Origin: Elymus sibiricus
Taxonomy: Eukaryota; Streptophyta; Magnoliopsida; Poales; Poaceae
Length of the DNA stretch: 64,000 nt
Direction: 5' to 3'
Assembly (NCBI GenBank): GCA_039707655.1
Contig: CM077667.1
Span: 414,761,409 to 414,825,408, forward strand
The notes beneath the pieces are model-generated. The model worked only from the letters and a program-made list of their open reading frames with translations. It was not told where the DNA came from and did no database searches. Of the stretch, positions 9,037-20,005 are shown piece by piece; the first letter of the stretch is position 1; each line of letters opens with the position of its first letter. The position numbers were made by a program, and so were the translations under genes.

Positions 9037-10560
9037 TGATATGTCTCCGTCGTATCTATAATTTTTGATTGTTTCATGCCATTATTATACAACTTTCACA
9101 TATTTTTGGCAACATTTTATATGATTTATTGGACTAACCTATTGATCCAGTGCCCAGTGCCAGTTCCTGTTTGTTGCATATTTTTTGTTTCGCAGAATAT
9201 CCATAACAAACGAAGTCCAAACGCGATAAAAATTTACGGAGATTGTTTTTTGAATATTTGTGAATTTTGAGAAGTGGAATCAACGCAAACGGAGGCCCAC
9301 AGCCCCCACGAGACACCAGGGTGCGCCCCCAGGGCCCAGGCGCGCCCTGGTGGGTTTTGCCCACCTCGTACGTCTATTGGAGCTCTCCTTCGGGCGCAAG
9401 GAAGCTAATTTTTGGATAAAAATTCCCTCAAAATTTCAGCCCGATCGGAGTTAAGGATCTCCGGGAATATAAGAAACGGTTTTTGGCTAGAAAACAGGAA
9501 CGAGAAACAGAAGAGAACAGAGAGGGAGATCCAATCTAGGAGGGCCTCCTGCCCCTCCACCGCCATGGCGACCATGGACCAGAGGGGGAACTCTCCTCCC
9601 ATATAGGGGGGAGGCCAATGAAGAAGAAGAAGGAGGGAGGCTCTCTCCCCCTCTTTCCCGGTGGCGCCGGAACGCCGCTGGGGCAAGGATCGTGACGGCG
9701 ATCTACATCAACAATCTTGCTACCGTCAACACCAACTTCCCCCCCCTCTATGCAGAGGTGTAACTCCCCTTTCCCCCGCTGTAATCTCTACTTAAACATG
9801 GTGCTCAAATCCCTATATTATTTTCCAATGATATGTGGCTATCCTATGATGTTTGAGTAGATCCGTTTTGTCCTATGGGCTAATTGATGATCGTGGTTGG
9901 TATGAGTGTATATTTTGATATGGTGCTATCCTATGGTGCCCTCCATCTCACACAAACGTGAGGGATCCCCGCTGTAGGGTGTTGCAATATGTTCATGATT
10001 TGCCTATGGTGGGTTGCTTGAGTGACAGAAGCATAAACCCGAGTAGGTGGGTTGTTGCGTATGGGAGTAAAGAGGATTTGATACTTAATGCTATGGTTGG
10101 GTTTTACCTTAATGATCTTTAGTAGTTGCGGATGCTTGCTAGAGTTCCAATCATAAGTGCATATGATCCAAGTAGAGAAAGTATGTTAGCTCATGCCTCT
10201 CCCTAATTGCATATGACAAGTATCTATCATATTATATTCAATTGCCTAGGGACAATCTTTCTCTTGCGTTACACAAAAAAGCTTTCTACTAAATTATTTA
10301 CTTTTATTGTTCTTTTATTAAAACAACACCTAACTTTTATTTCCACGTTCTTTATTATCTTGCAAAGTACTTCTAGTTTTATTCCCGCAAAGTAGTTTCA
10401 TACTTTTTCTAGGTAAAGCAAGCATTAGCGTGCGTAGAGTTGTATCGGTGGTTGATAGAACTTGAGGGAATATTTGTTCTACCTTTAGCTCCTCGTTGGG
10501 TTCGACACTCTTACTTATCGAAAAAGGCTACAAACGATCCCCTACACTTGTGGGTTATCA
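9037..10560 (+). mobile_element. 5' LTR of the WHAM-like element
   Basis: 1524 bp from TGATATGTCTCCGTCG to TTGTGGGTTATCA. It contains a GC-rich inverted repeat at about 9310-9365 (CACCAGGG ... CCTGGTGG). It aligns throughout with 40635-42156. Confidence 0.9.
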
Positions 10561-10571
10561 AGACCTTTTTC

Positions 10572-10588
10572 TGGCGCCGTTGACGGGG
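10572..10588 (+). promoter_or_regulatory. PBS of the WHAM-like element (tRNA-Asp)
   Basis: TGGCGCCGTTGACGGGG lies 11 bases after the LTR. The plant tRNA-Asp(GTC) 3' end would pair with TGGCGCCGTTGCCGGGG, so there is one mismatch. It is the minus-strand priming site. Confidence 0.8.
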
Positions 10589-10684
10589 AGCAATAGCGTG
10601 GGGTGAATATTCTCGTGTGTGCTTGTTTGCTTTATCACTAAGTAATTTTTATTTTCTGTTATTAGTTGTTTTATATCTTTAGTT

Positions 10685-11773
10685 ATGGATATGGAACACG
10701 AAACACCAAAAATTTTAGTGGTACTTGCTACTCATGGAGATGGGGAACCTCCTAAAACCCTCGATGTTAGTTATGTGCAAAGTATTAAATACTACTTTGA
10801 TAATCCTGAGAAGACCCCATTCAACTTGATAATGGGAGTAATGTTGGATCAACGTGAACACTTTAGAGATTATCGCTTGACTAAAAAAGGGAAATTGTTA
10901 TGGGATCAAATTCATATGTTGCATTGGTATGCTCGGGAGCTATGCCTTAGATATGATATTACTTGTTGCTCTAGGATGAACGCTCCACACCTTCCCTTTT
11001 CATGCAAATTTAATGATAATGAAACCTTAGCTTCTTATGCTAAAGGTATTTATGATTACTATGATGTGGAACGAATAGAAGAATTTGTTGCTTTTAAAGG
11101 TGCTTATGAAGTTGCTTCTTTGATGGAAAAGTATGATGATGTTTCTTACAAATCTGAAAATCTTGCCATACTTAAATGTTGCTATGAGAATTATGATTGC
11201 AATGCTGATATTATTGAATTTATTGAAAGAATGTCCGCTGCCTTGGAAGAGACTAATATTATGCAGGGACCTATGGAAGAAGAAATTGCTAAAACTGTGA
11301 GCTCATTAGATGAAAAAGAGGAGGAGGAGAGCGAAGAACAAAAGGAGGAAGAGCGGATTAGCTACCCGTGCCCACCTTCTAATGAGAGTAGCTCTTCTAC
11401 TCATACATTGTTTAATTACCCTTCGTGCATACCGAAGGATGAATGCTATGATGATTGCTATGATCCCTTGGATTCTGTTGAAACATCCCTTTTTGATGAA
11501 CTTGATGCTTGCTATGCTTGTGGCCATGATGCCAATACGAATTATGCTTATGAAGATGAACTTGCTATATTTCCTTATGTTAAGCATGAAATTGTTGCTA
11601 TTGCACCCACACATGATAGTCCTATTATCTTTTTGAATTCTCCCAACTACACTATATCGGAGAAGTTTGCTCTTATTAAGGATTATATAGATGGGTTGCG
11701 TTTAGCCACTACACATGATGATTTTGATGAATATAATATGCATGTGCTTGCTGCTCCTACTTGCAATTATTAA
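10685..11773 (+). CDS. Acidic 362-aa ORF of the WHAM-like element
   Basis: An intact frame that follows the PBS by about 100 bases, where gag normally starts. It has no zinc knuckle, protease or RT motif. The first 190 residues look globular (HMLHWYARELCLRYDITCC is a recognisable stretch). Residues about 200-225 are a Glu/Lys-rich acidic run (EKEEEESEEQKEEER). The C-terminal third is acidic with paired cysteines (CYDDCYD, CYACGHD). A diverged or replaced gag is the simplest reading. The intact frame in an otherwise non-coding element suggests selection or recent activity. Confidence 0.7.
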   Translation: MDMEHETPKILVVLATHGDGEPPKTLDVSYVQSIKYYFDNPEKTPFNLIMGVMLDQREHFRDYRLTKKGKLLWDQIHMLHWYARELCLRYDITCCSRMNAPHLPFSCKFNDNETLASYAKGIYDYYDVERIEEFVAFKGAYEVASLMEKYDDVSYKSENLAILKCCYENYDCNADIIEFIERMSAALEETNIMQGPMEEEIAKTVSSLDEKEEEESEEQKEEERISYPCPPSNESSSSTHTLFNYPSCIPKDECYDDCYDPLDSVETSLFDELDACYACGHDANTNYAYEDELAIFPYVKHEIVAIAPTHDSPIIFLNSPNYTISEKFALIKDYIDGLRLATTHDDFDEYNMHVLAAPTCNY

Positions 11774-13034
11774 GAGATGAGAACTACATATTCACCTCTC
11801 TATGTTTCCAATACTATAAAATTGCAAGAAACCGTTTATACTATGCATTGGCCTTTACTTAATGTGAATGAATTGTTCTTGTATTCACCTCTCTATGTCA
11901 CATGATATATATCACTTTGTGCTCACTACTAAATTACAAATCATTGTTAATTAAAATTGGCTTTGATATACCTTGGGATCCGGGTGGATCCATTACTTGA
12001 GCACTTTATGCCTAGCTTAATGGCTTTAAAGAAAGCGCTGCCAGGGAGACAACCCGGAAGTTTTAGAGAGTCATTTTTATTTGTTGTGTGCTTTTATAAA
12101 GTTGAAAAACAAAAAAAATATAGAGGGGAACCTAAAACTTCACAAAAGGAAAGGTGAAAGTGAGAAGAGATGATGAACATCGTTGAAGTATGGCTAGCCT
12201 TGAACTTTTGTTCATGCCCATGGAAACTTTGTGAATCTTGAATCATGGAAACTTTTCCAACAAAAATAATTATCCCCTTGTACCAATCCATTGTATTATA
12301 AAAATAATGTGCCAAGATTTGCCTTTAGGATGTTTGAATTGCTTGTTTGATGTGTGCTGTGCAAAAACAGAAACTTTTGCCGTAGTGTTTGAATTTTCAT
12401 ATTTTACTGGAGCGTGCAAAAATTCTGAAATTTTTACACAGTACTGTTATGCAAATTATTTCTCACGTCCTAATTGTTCAGAATTGTTTGAGCTACAGAA
12501 GTATACATGTCTACAAATCTTTACAGACTGTCCTGTTTTTCACAGATTGTTGTTATAGCTGCTTTGCGTGCTTATGTTTGAATTCTTGTTGAGCCCCATT
12601 GACTTGGGAGCCATAGATTTGTGATAGCATACAGTGGGTAATGTTAGATTATAATTATGCAATAATGTTATGGCAAGACATGATGGGATTTGGTGTTATG
12701 TGTACTAACGGATCTCACGAATTTTCTGTTAAGTTTTGTGTGATTGAAGTTTTCAAGTTTTGGGTGTTATCACGATGAGAAGGAATAAGGAGCAGCAAGA
12801 GCCTAAGCTTGGGGATTCCCAAGGCACCCCAAGGTAATATTCTAGGAAGACTCAAGCATATAAGCTTGGGGATGCCTCGGGAAGGCATCCCCTCTTTTAT
12901 TCCAAATCATCGGTATGTCACTTGGAGCTATATTTTTATTCATCACATGGTATGCGTAAATCTTGGAGCATATTTTGTGTTTAGTTTTCACTTTTATTTT
13001 ATGCACCATGCTGGTATGAGATAGTCCATGGTTG

Positions 13035-13255
13035 ATTTATAGAATGCTCATTGCACTTCACTTATATCTTTTGAGTATGGCTTTATAGAATGCTTCATGT
13101 GCTTCACTTATATCATTTGATGTTTGGATTGCCTGTTTCTCTTCACATAGAAAACCGTTATTCGTAGAATGCTCTTTTGCTTCAATTATATTTATTAGAG
13201 CATGGTATTTTGTAGAAAGAATTAAACCCTCTTGCTTCACTTATATCTATTTAGA
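13035..13255. repeat. Imperfect tandem repeats in the WHAM-like element
   Basis: Four imperfect units contain 'tagaatgct' followed by 'cttcacttatat' or 'cttcaattata'. The inverted counterparts at 26520-26760 in the minus-strand element are more regular, which shows the repeat is a family feature. Confidence 0.65.
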
Positions 13256-14159
13256 GAGTCAACATGAATTGGTCATTTGCATGGTTAGTCATAAAATCCT
13301 ACATAAAACTTAGGGATCACTGAATATGATATGTTTGATTCCTTGCAATAGTTTTGCGATATAGAGATGATAATATGTGGGAGGTACTAGTGGATGATCG
13401 TGTTTAGTAGGATATTGATGTTAAGGTTTGTGATTCCCGAAGCATGCACGTATAGTCTCCCGTTATGCTAGGAAGTTGGAGCACAATTTATTCTTGATTG
13501 TCTATCTTTGTGTGAAGGTCGGGGACGCGCGATGGTTAACTCCTACCAACCTCCCCCCTAGGAGCATGCGTAGTAATACTTTGCTTCGAGAGAGCTAATA
13601 AAACTTTTGCAATAAGTATGTGAGTTCTTTATGACTAATGTGAGTCCATGGATTATACACACTCTTACCTTTCCGCAATTTGCTAGCCTCTACGGTACCG
13701 TGCATTGCCCTTTCTCACCTTGAGAGTCGGTGCAAACTTCGCCGGTGCATCCAAACCCCGTGATATGATACGCTCTATCACACATAAGCCTTATTATATC
13801 TTCCTCAAAACAACCACCATACCTACCTATTATGGCATTTCCATAGCCATTCCGAGATATATTGCCATGCAACTTCCACCGCCTCCATTTTGATGACTTG
13901 AGCATTCATTGTCATATTGCATTACATGATCGTAAGATAGCTAGCATGATGTTTTCATGGCTTGTCCATTTTTTGATATCTTTGCTATGCTAGATCATTG
14001 CATTCATATAGAGTCATACTTTGTTCTACTATCGTTGTAGTATTGAGTTGTAAGTAAATAGAAGTGTGATGATCATCATTATTCATTATTAGAGCATGCC
14101 CCAGTGATGAAAGGATGATGGAAACTATGATTCCCCCACAAGTCGGGATGAGGCTCCGG

Positions 14160-14265
14160 ACAAAGAAAGAAAAAAAAAGAAAAGGAAAAAAAAAAAAGAA
14201 AAACAAGAAAAAGAAAAAAACAAAAAAAAGAAAAGAAAAAAAATGAAAGAAGAAGGAAAAGGGGC
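14160..14265 (+). repeat. A/G-only purine tract
   Basis: About 100 bases almost entirely A and G on the plus strand (gaaaaaaaaagaaaaggaaa and similar), broken only by a few C and T residues. It lies just upstream of the Sabrina-like insertion site. Similar tracts are familiar in this Athila family's 3' region. Confidence 0.8.
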
Positions 14266-14420
14266 ATGCTAATTCCACACTTGTGCTTCAAAGTAGCACC
14301 ATGTTTTTCATATAGAGAGTCTCCCGTGTTGTCACTTTCATATACTAGTGGGAATTTTTCATTATAGTGAGATGCATAACCACTTAGTTTTCATATTGAG
14401 CTTTCATACACTTATAGCTC

Positions 14421-15934
14421 TGATACGTCCATTTTGCATCATGATTTCCTACTATTATTTACTTTGTTTTGTTGAATAATAATGCTTTGGGGAGTGATTC
14501 TAATGCCTTTTCTCTCATAATATGCAAGGTTTACACAAAGAGGGAGAATACCGGCAGCTGGAATTCTGGACCCAAGAAAAGCACGTCAGAGATACCTATT
14601 CTGCACAACTCCAATGAAGCTGAAACTTTACGGAGATTATTTTTGGAATTAATAAAAAATACTGGAGCAAAAATATACCGGAGGGGGGCCACCTGGTGAG
14701 GAGCACCCACCAGGGCGCGCCAGGCACCCCCTGGCGCGACCTGGTGGGTGGTGCTCACCCTGGCCCACCTCCGGAGCCCATCTTCTGGTATAAATTCCCA
14801 AAAAACCTAAAAAAATTAGGAGGAGGACTTTCGGGACGAAGCGCCGCCGCCTCGAGGCGGAACTTGGGCAGGAGCACTTTTGCCCTCCGGCGGAGCGATT
14901 CCGCCGGGGGAACTTCCCTCCCGGAGGGGGAAATCAAAGCTATCGTCATCACCAACACCCCTCTCATCTTTGGGAGGCCAATCTTCACCAACATCTTCAA
15001 CAGCACCATCTCCTCTCAAACCCTAGTTCATCTCTGGTGTTCAATCTTTGTACCGGAACCTCAGATTGGTACCTGTGGGTGACTAGTAGTGTTGATTACC
15101 TTGCGTAGTTGATTACTATATGGTTTATTTGGTGGAAGATTATATGTTCAGATCCATTATGTTATTTAATACCCCTCTGATATTGAGCATGATTATTATT
15201 TGTGAGTAGTTACCTTTGTTCTTGAGGTCACGGGAGAAGTCATGTTGCGAGTAATCATGTGAATTTGATATGTGTTCGATATTTTGATGATATGTATGTT
15301 GTGATTCCCTTAGTGGTGTCATGTGAATGTCGACTACATGACACTTCACCATTCATGGGCCTAAGGGAATGCATTGTGGAGTATTTATTAGATGATGGGT
15401 TGCTAGAGTGACAGAAGCTTAAACCCTAGTTTATGCGCTACTTCGTAAGGGGCTGATTTGGATCCACATGTTTAATGCTATGGTTAGACTTTGTCTTAAT
15501 ACTTTTCTCGTAGTTGCGGATGCTTGCGAGGGGGTTAATCATAAGTAGGTTGTTAGTTCAAGTAAGAACATCGCCTTAGCACCGGTCCACCCACATATAT
15601 CAAAGTAGCGAACACGAATCAAACCAACATGATAAAAGTGACTGGACGAAATTCCCGTGTACCCTCAAGAACACTTTGCCTATTACTAGTGATTGTTCTG
15701 GCCTGTCCTTTGCCTCAAAAGGATTGGGCTACCTTGCTGCACCTTGTTTACCGTTACCATTACTTGCTCGTTACAAATTACCTTGCTATCAAACTATCTG
15801 TTACCTACAATTTCAGTGCTTGCAGAGAATACCTTGCTGAAAACCGCTTGTCATTTCCTTCTGCTCCTCGTTGGGTTCGACACTCTTACTTATCGAAAGG
15901 GCTACGATTGATCCCCTATACTTGTGGGTCATCA
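14421..15934 (+). mobile_element. 5' LTR of the Sabrina-like element
   Basis: 1514 bp from TGATACGTCCATTTTGCATC to TTGTGGGTCATCA. A GC-rich palindrome (14697-14760, CACCAGGGCGCGCC ... ACCTGGTGGGTG) precedes the TATA box TATAAAT at 14789-14795. Confidence 0.92.
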
Positions 15935-15945
15935 AGACTCTTTTC

Positions 15946-15962
15946 TGGCGCCGTTGCCAGGG
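15946..15962 (+). promoter_or_regulatory. PBS of the Sabrina-like element (tRNA-Asp)
   Basis: TGGCGCCGTTGCCAGGG lies 11 bases after the LTR. It matches the complement of the plant tRNA-Asp 3' end apart from one base. Confidence 0.8.
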
Positions 15963-16040
15963 AGTGAAGCGCTCTTGGTAAGTGGAAATCGGTAAGGAAA
16001 AACTTATACTACGTGCTTAAATTTATTGCTAGTTGCTACC

Positions 16041-16885
16041 ATGGAGAACAATCCTTTGAGGGGTTTGTTCGGGGTATCTTCACCTCAATCGGAACCATAA
16101 TTAGTTACCCCTCAAACTACAGCACCTACTAAAAATGTTACTTATGAAATTCCTTCGGGTATGCTAGAACACTTGATTGCTAAACCTTATGCAGGAGATG
16201 GAACTGAACATCCTGATATGCATCTCTTATATGTGAACGAAATATGTGGATTATTTAAGCTTGCAGGTTTACCTGGAGATGAAGTTAAGAAGAAGGTTTT
16301 CCCTTTATCTTTGGAGGGAAAATCATTGACATGGTATAGGCTATGTGATGATCTTGGATCTTGGAACTGGAATCGCTTGCAATTGGAATTCCATCAAAAG
16401 TTTTATCCTATGCATCTAGTTCATCGTGATCGGAATTATATATATAATTTTTGGCCTTGTGAAGGAGAAAGTATCGCTCTAGCTTGTGGGAGGCTTAAGT
16501 CAATGTTATATTCATGCCCAATCATGACATTCCGAGGGAAGTTATCATTCAGAATTTTTATGCTCGGCTTTCTCATAATGATCAATCCATGCTCGATACT
16601 TCTTGTGCTGGTTCTTATATGAAGAAGACTATTGATTTCAAGTGGGATCTCTTGGAAAGAATTAAACGCAACTCTGAAGATTGGGAACTCAACGAAGGTA
16701 ATGAGTTAGGTATAAAGCTTGAATTTGATTGTGTTAAATCTTTTATGAGTACCGATACTTTTCACAAGTTTAGCACTAAATATGGACTTGACTCTGAGAT
16801 AGTAGCCTCTTTCTGCGAAGCATTTGCTACTCACGTTGATCTCCCTAAGGAGAAGTGGTTTAAATATCACCCCCCTATTAAATAA
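16041..16885 (+). pseudogene. Sabrina-like gag (broken)
   Basis: ATG 16041 begins MENNPLRGLFGV. A TAA at 16098-16100 interrupts the frame. The gag core follows (LPGDEVKKKVFPLSLEGKSL, then WNRLQLEFHQKFYP), as in plant gypsy capsids. A frameshift near 16515-16525 moves the reading into the next frame, which ends at TAA 16883-16885 but stays in phase with the protease-RT frame beyond. Gag would form the virus-like particle. It cannot be made from this copy. Confidence 0.85.
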
Positions 16886-17752
16886 GAAATTAAAGAACCG
16901 GTCATAGCTAAAGAAGAAACCATCTTTTACAATGTTGACCCAGTTGTGCCTACCGCTTATATTGAAAAGCCACCTTTCCCTGTAAGGATAAAGGAACATG
17001 TTAAGGTATCAACCGTGATTCGTAAGAGTAATATAAGAGAACCTAAACCCCCTGAGCAAATTAAAGTAGAACCTAATGTTGCTATGGTTAAAGATCTCTT
17101 GGAAGAAAATATTGATGGGCATGTCATCTACCTTTGCGATGAAGCTGCTAGAATTGCTAAGCCTGATAAGAAAGATAAACATAGACCTATAGAAGGCTTG
17201 ACCGTTGTCTCAGTTAAAATAGGAGATCATTGCTATCATGGTTTATGTGATTTAGGTGCTAGTGTGAGTGCTATCCCTTTTACCTTATACCAAGAAATTA
17301 TGAACGAAATAGCACCTGCTGAAATGGAAGATATTGATGTTACTATTAACCTTGCTAATAGAGATACTATCACACCACTTGGGATTGTTAGAGACGTTGA
17401 AGTCTTGTGTGGGAAAGTAAAATACCCTACTGATTTTCTAGTTCTTGGTTCCCCACAAGATGACTTTTGTCCCATTATCTTTGGTAGACCTTTCTTGAGC
17501 ATCGTCAATGCTATGATAGATTGTGAAAAACAAACTGTCGGTGTCAGTTTTGGTAATGTGTCTCATGAGTTTAATTTTTCCAAGTTTAGTAGACAACCTC
17601 GTGATAAAGTGTTATCTAGTAAAGATGAAATAATTGGTCTTGCTTCTATTGCTGTGCCTCCTACTGATCCATTAGAACAATATTTGCTTGACCATGAATA
17701 TGATATGCACATGCGTGAAAGAAATGAAATAGATCAAATTTTCTTCGAATAA
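16886..17752 (+). pseudogene. Sabrina-like aspartic protease region
   Basis: The frame is continuous with the second gag frame. It contains the retropepsin-like motif CDLGASVSAIP (D-L-G-A in place of D-T-G-A) and a later FGRPFLS segment typical of Athila/gypsy proteases. TAA 17750-17752 separates it from the RT frame in the same phase. Three isolated stops and one frameshift over 3 kb indicate point-mutation decay, not rearrangement. Confidence 0.8.
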
Positions 17753-19101
17753 CAACCTCTCTTGAAACACAATTTGCCTATTGAAACTCTTGGAGGACCT
17801 CCTCCACCTAAAGGTGATCCTGTGTTTGAATTGAAACAATTGCCTGACACTTTGAAGTATGCTTATCTTGATGAGAAAAAGATATATCCTGTTATTATTA
17901 GTCCTAACTTTTCAGAACATGAAGAAGAAAGATTATTGAAAGTTCTAAGGAAGCACCGGGCTGCTATTGGATATACTCTTGATGATCTTAAGGGCATTAG
18001 TCCCACTCTATGTCAGCACAAGATCAATATGGAACCAAACGCTAAACCCGTTGTTGATCACCAACGGCGATTGAATCCTAAGATGAAGGAAGTGGTAAGA
18101 ACTGAAATATTAAAGCTTCTGGAAGCAGGTATAATCTATCCCATAGCTGATAGTAGATGGGTAAGTCCCGTTCATTGTGTCCCTAAGAAAGGAGGTATTA
18201 CTGTTGTTCCTAATGATAAGAATGAACTCATTCCACAAAGAGTTGTCACTGGCTATAGAATGGTAATTGATTTTAGAAAATTAAATAAAGCTACTAGGAA
18301 AGATCATTACCCTTTGTATTTCATTGATCAAATGCTAGAGAGACTATCTAAGCACACACACTTTTGTTTCCTAGATGGATATTTTGGTTTCTCTCAAATA
18401 CCCATGTCACAATCCGATCAAGAGAAAACCACCTTTACTTGCCCTTTTGGAACTTATGCTTATAAACGTATGCCTTTTGGTTTATGCAATGCACCTGCTA
18501 CCTTTCAAAGATGTATGACTGCTATATTCTCTGATTTTTGTGAAAAGATTGTAGAGGTTTTCATGGATGATTTTTTCGTTTACGGAACTTCTTTTGATGA
18601 TTGCTTAAGCAACCTTGATCGAGTTTTGCAGAGATGTGAACAAACTAATCTTGTCTTGAATTGGGAGAAGTGCCACCTTATGGTTAATGAAGGTATTGTC
18701 TTGGGGCATAAAATATCTGAACGAGGTATTGAGGTGGATAAAGCTAAAGTTGATGCAATTGAGAAAATGCCGTGTCCTAAAGATATTAAAGGTATTCGAA
18801 GTTTCCTTGGTCATGCTGGTTTTTATAGGAGGTTCATTAAAGACTTCTCTAAAATCTCTAGGCCTCTTACTAATATTTTGCAAAAGGATATTCCTTTTGT
18901 CTTTGATGATGATTGTGTAGAAGCCTTTGAAACACTCAAGAAAGCCTTAACCTCTGCACCTATTGTTCAACCACCTGATTGGAACTTGCCTTTTGAAATT
19001 ATGTGTGATGCTAGTGATTATGCTGTTGGTGCTGTCCTAGGACAAAGAGTTGATAAGAAATTGAATGTTATCCATTATGCTAGTAAAACTCTAGACAGTG
19101 C
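17753..19101 (+). pseudogene. Sabrina-like reverse transcriptase and start of RNase H (truncated)
   Basis: The frame is in phase with the protease. RT motifs in order are VSPVHCVPKKGG, YRMVIDFRKLNKAT, FCFLDGYFGFSQIP, MPFGLCNAPATFQRCM and the catalytic FMDD (18560-18571, usually YMDD or YVDD). The thumb/connection region runs into the RNase H start (FEIMCDASDYAVGAVLGQ). It is cut at 19101 by the LTR of gypsy X. The missing RNase H remainder and first half of integrase are not found on the other side, so they were deleted. Confidence 0.9.
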
Positions 19102-19944
19102 TGTCGGCGTCCTGCGAACGGGGGTACCCAGACTTGCCTGCCTGCGGCCCAGGGCATGGCCCACTTCGACAACCAACACGGCCCGGCGCGATTTCACTCA
19201 AGGCAAGGCCCTCGCGAGAGCCCCGCCCTCGCAAGGAGGACGGCGCCAAGACCCCTGGAGAGGGGAGGCCACCCCAGGCTGCCTCCCAAGGAGCGGAGAT
19301 CTCTATGCAGCACCCGGCCTCGCGAGGTCAGGAGTGACGCAAGTCAAGCCTGGCGAGCACCAGCGCGCATAGAGAAGACAGTTTCCTCTTTGGTGCAAAG
19401 GAGGCAAGGACGTACACAGGTTCCCGAGGCGTCCCACCAAAGGTTTCCATTTTGGTGTAACAAGACCTGGCCAACGGGCACGGCAGGGCGGATGTCACTG
19501 CCGAGCCCACCTCCGCGTCACTGTCAGCTACTTTGCACGCGAAGACCACCTTTCGTCAGGATAAGATGTACCTCCTGTCCCCTTTCGAATTTGGCCATTG
19601 TGGGATCCCTTCCCGCTAGTGCGATAAGGGAAGAGGACCCGGGCCATTATAAATAGAGGCTAGGCTGCACCGTAGAGGGGGGAGAAGGAAAACCACCCGA
19701 GAGCCCTCGCGAGGTTACTCACCACTGTACCAGTTCATCCACAAACCTCCTCGTGAGGCAATCCACCAAAAGGCAGGAGTAGGGTTTTACGCTTCGCAGT
19801 GGTGTGAACCTGGGTAAATCCTCGTGTTATAGTCTTCTTCCTCGAGATTGAGTGAGTTTCGATTGGGGCCAAAGCTGGTTGGGATCTCTGCACACGCCCC
19901 TGAGTTCGAACCTCTTTGGGTTTTGCGGAGCCCGAAATCTGACA
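19102..19944 (+). mobile_element. 5' LTR of gypsy X
   Basis: 843 bp from TGTCGGCGTCC to AAATCTGACA, GC-rich unlike its Sabrina surroundings. A TATA box (TATAAATA, 19648-19655, in CCATTATAAATAGAGGC) lies about 300 bp from the right end. The start is set by the break in Sabrina RNase H and the end by the PBS that follows. There is no partner LTR. Confidence 0.8.
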
Positions 19945-19946
19945 TT

Positions 19947-19964
19947 TGGCGCGCCAGGTAGGGG
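19947..19964 (+). promoter_or_regulatory. Probable PBS of gypsy X
   Basis: TGGCGCGCCAGGTAGGGG starts 3 bases after the LTR, the correct place for a primer-binding site. It contains the palindrome GGCGCGCC. I cannot assign the matching tRNA with confidence. It differs from the tRNA-Asp site of the Athila-like elements. Confidence 0.6.
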
Positions 19965-20005
19965 GGCGTGTCGAAGTCTCTCTTCCAGCTCCGCTTCCTC
20001 TCCGC

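Larger units (their letters stand above)
11774..14420 (+). other. Non-coding interior of the WHAM-like element (left part)
   Basis: No gene. The segment contains two copies of the PPT-like word AAGCTTGGGG (12805 and 12862). The second lies in a short hairpin GGATGCC...GGCATCC at 12870-12890. Imperfect repeats around 'tagaatgctc...cttcacttatat' lie at 13035-13250. A conserved block at 13680-13900 and a purine tract at 14160-14265 follow. The left end of the segment (11800-12600) matches, inverted, the right part of the minus-strand element at 25380-27480, indicating a shared family. Confidence 0.7.

Noticed and set aside
13985..14291. Phe-rich hydrophobic ORFs on the minus strand near 14000-14290
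   Set aside because: The run of phenylalanines is the translation of the A/G tract's complement, not a membrane protein.
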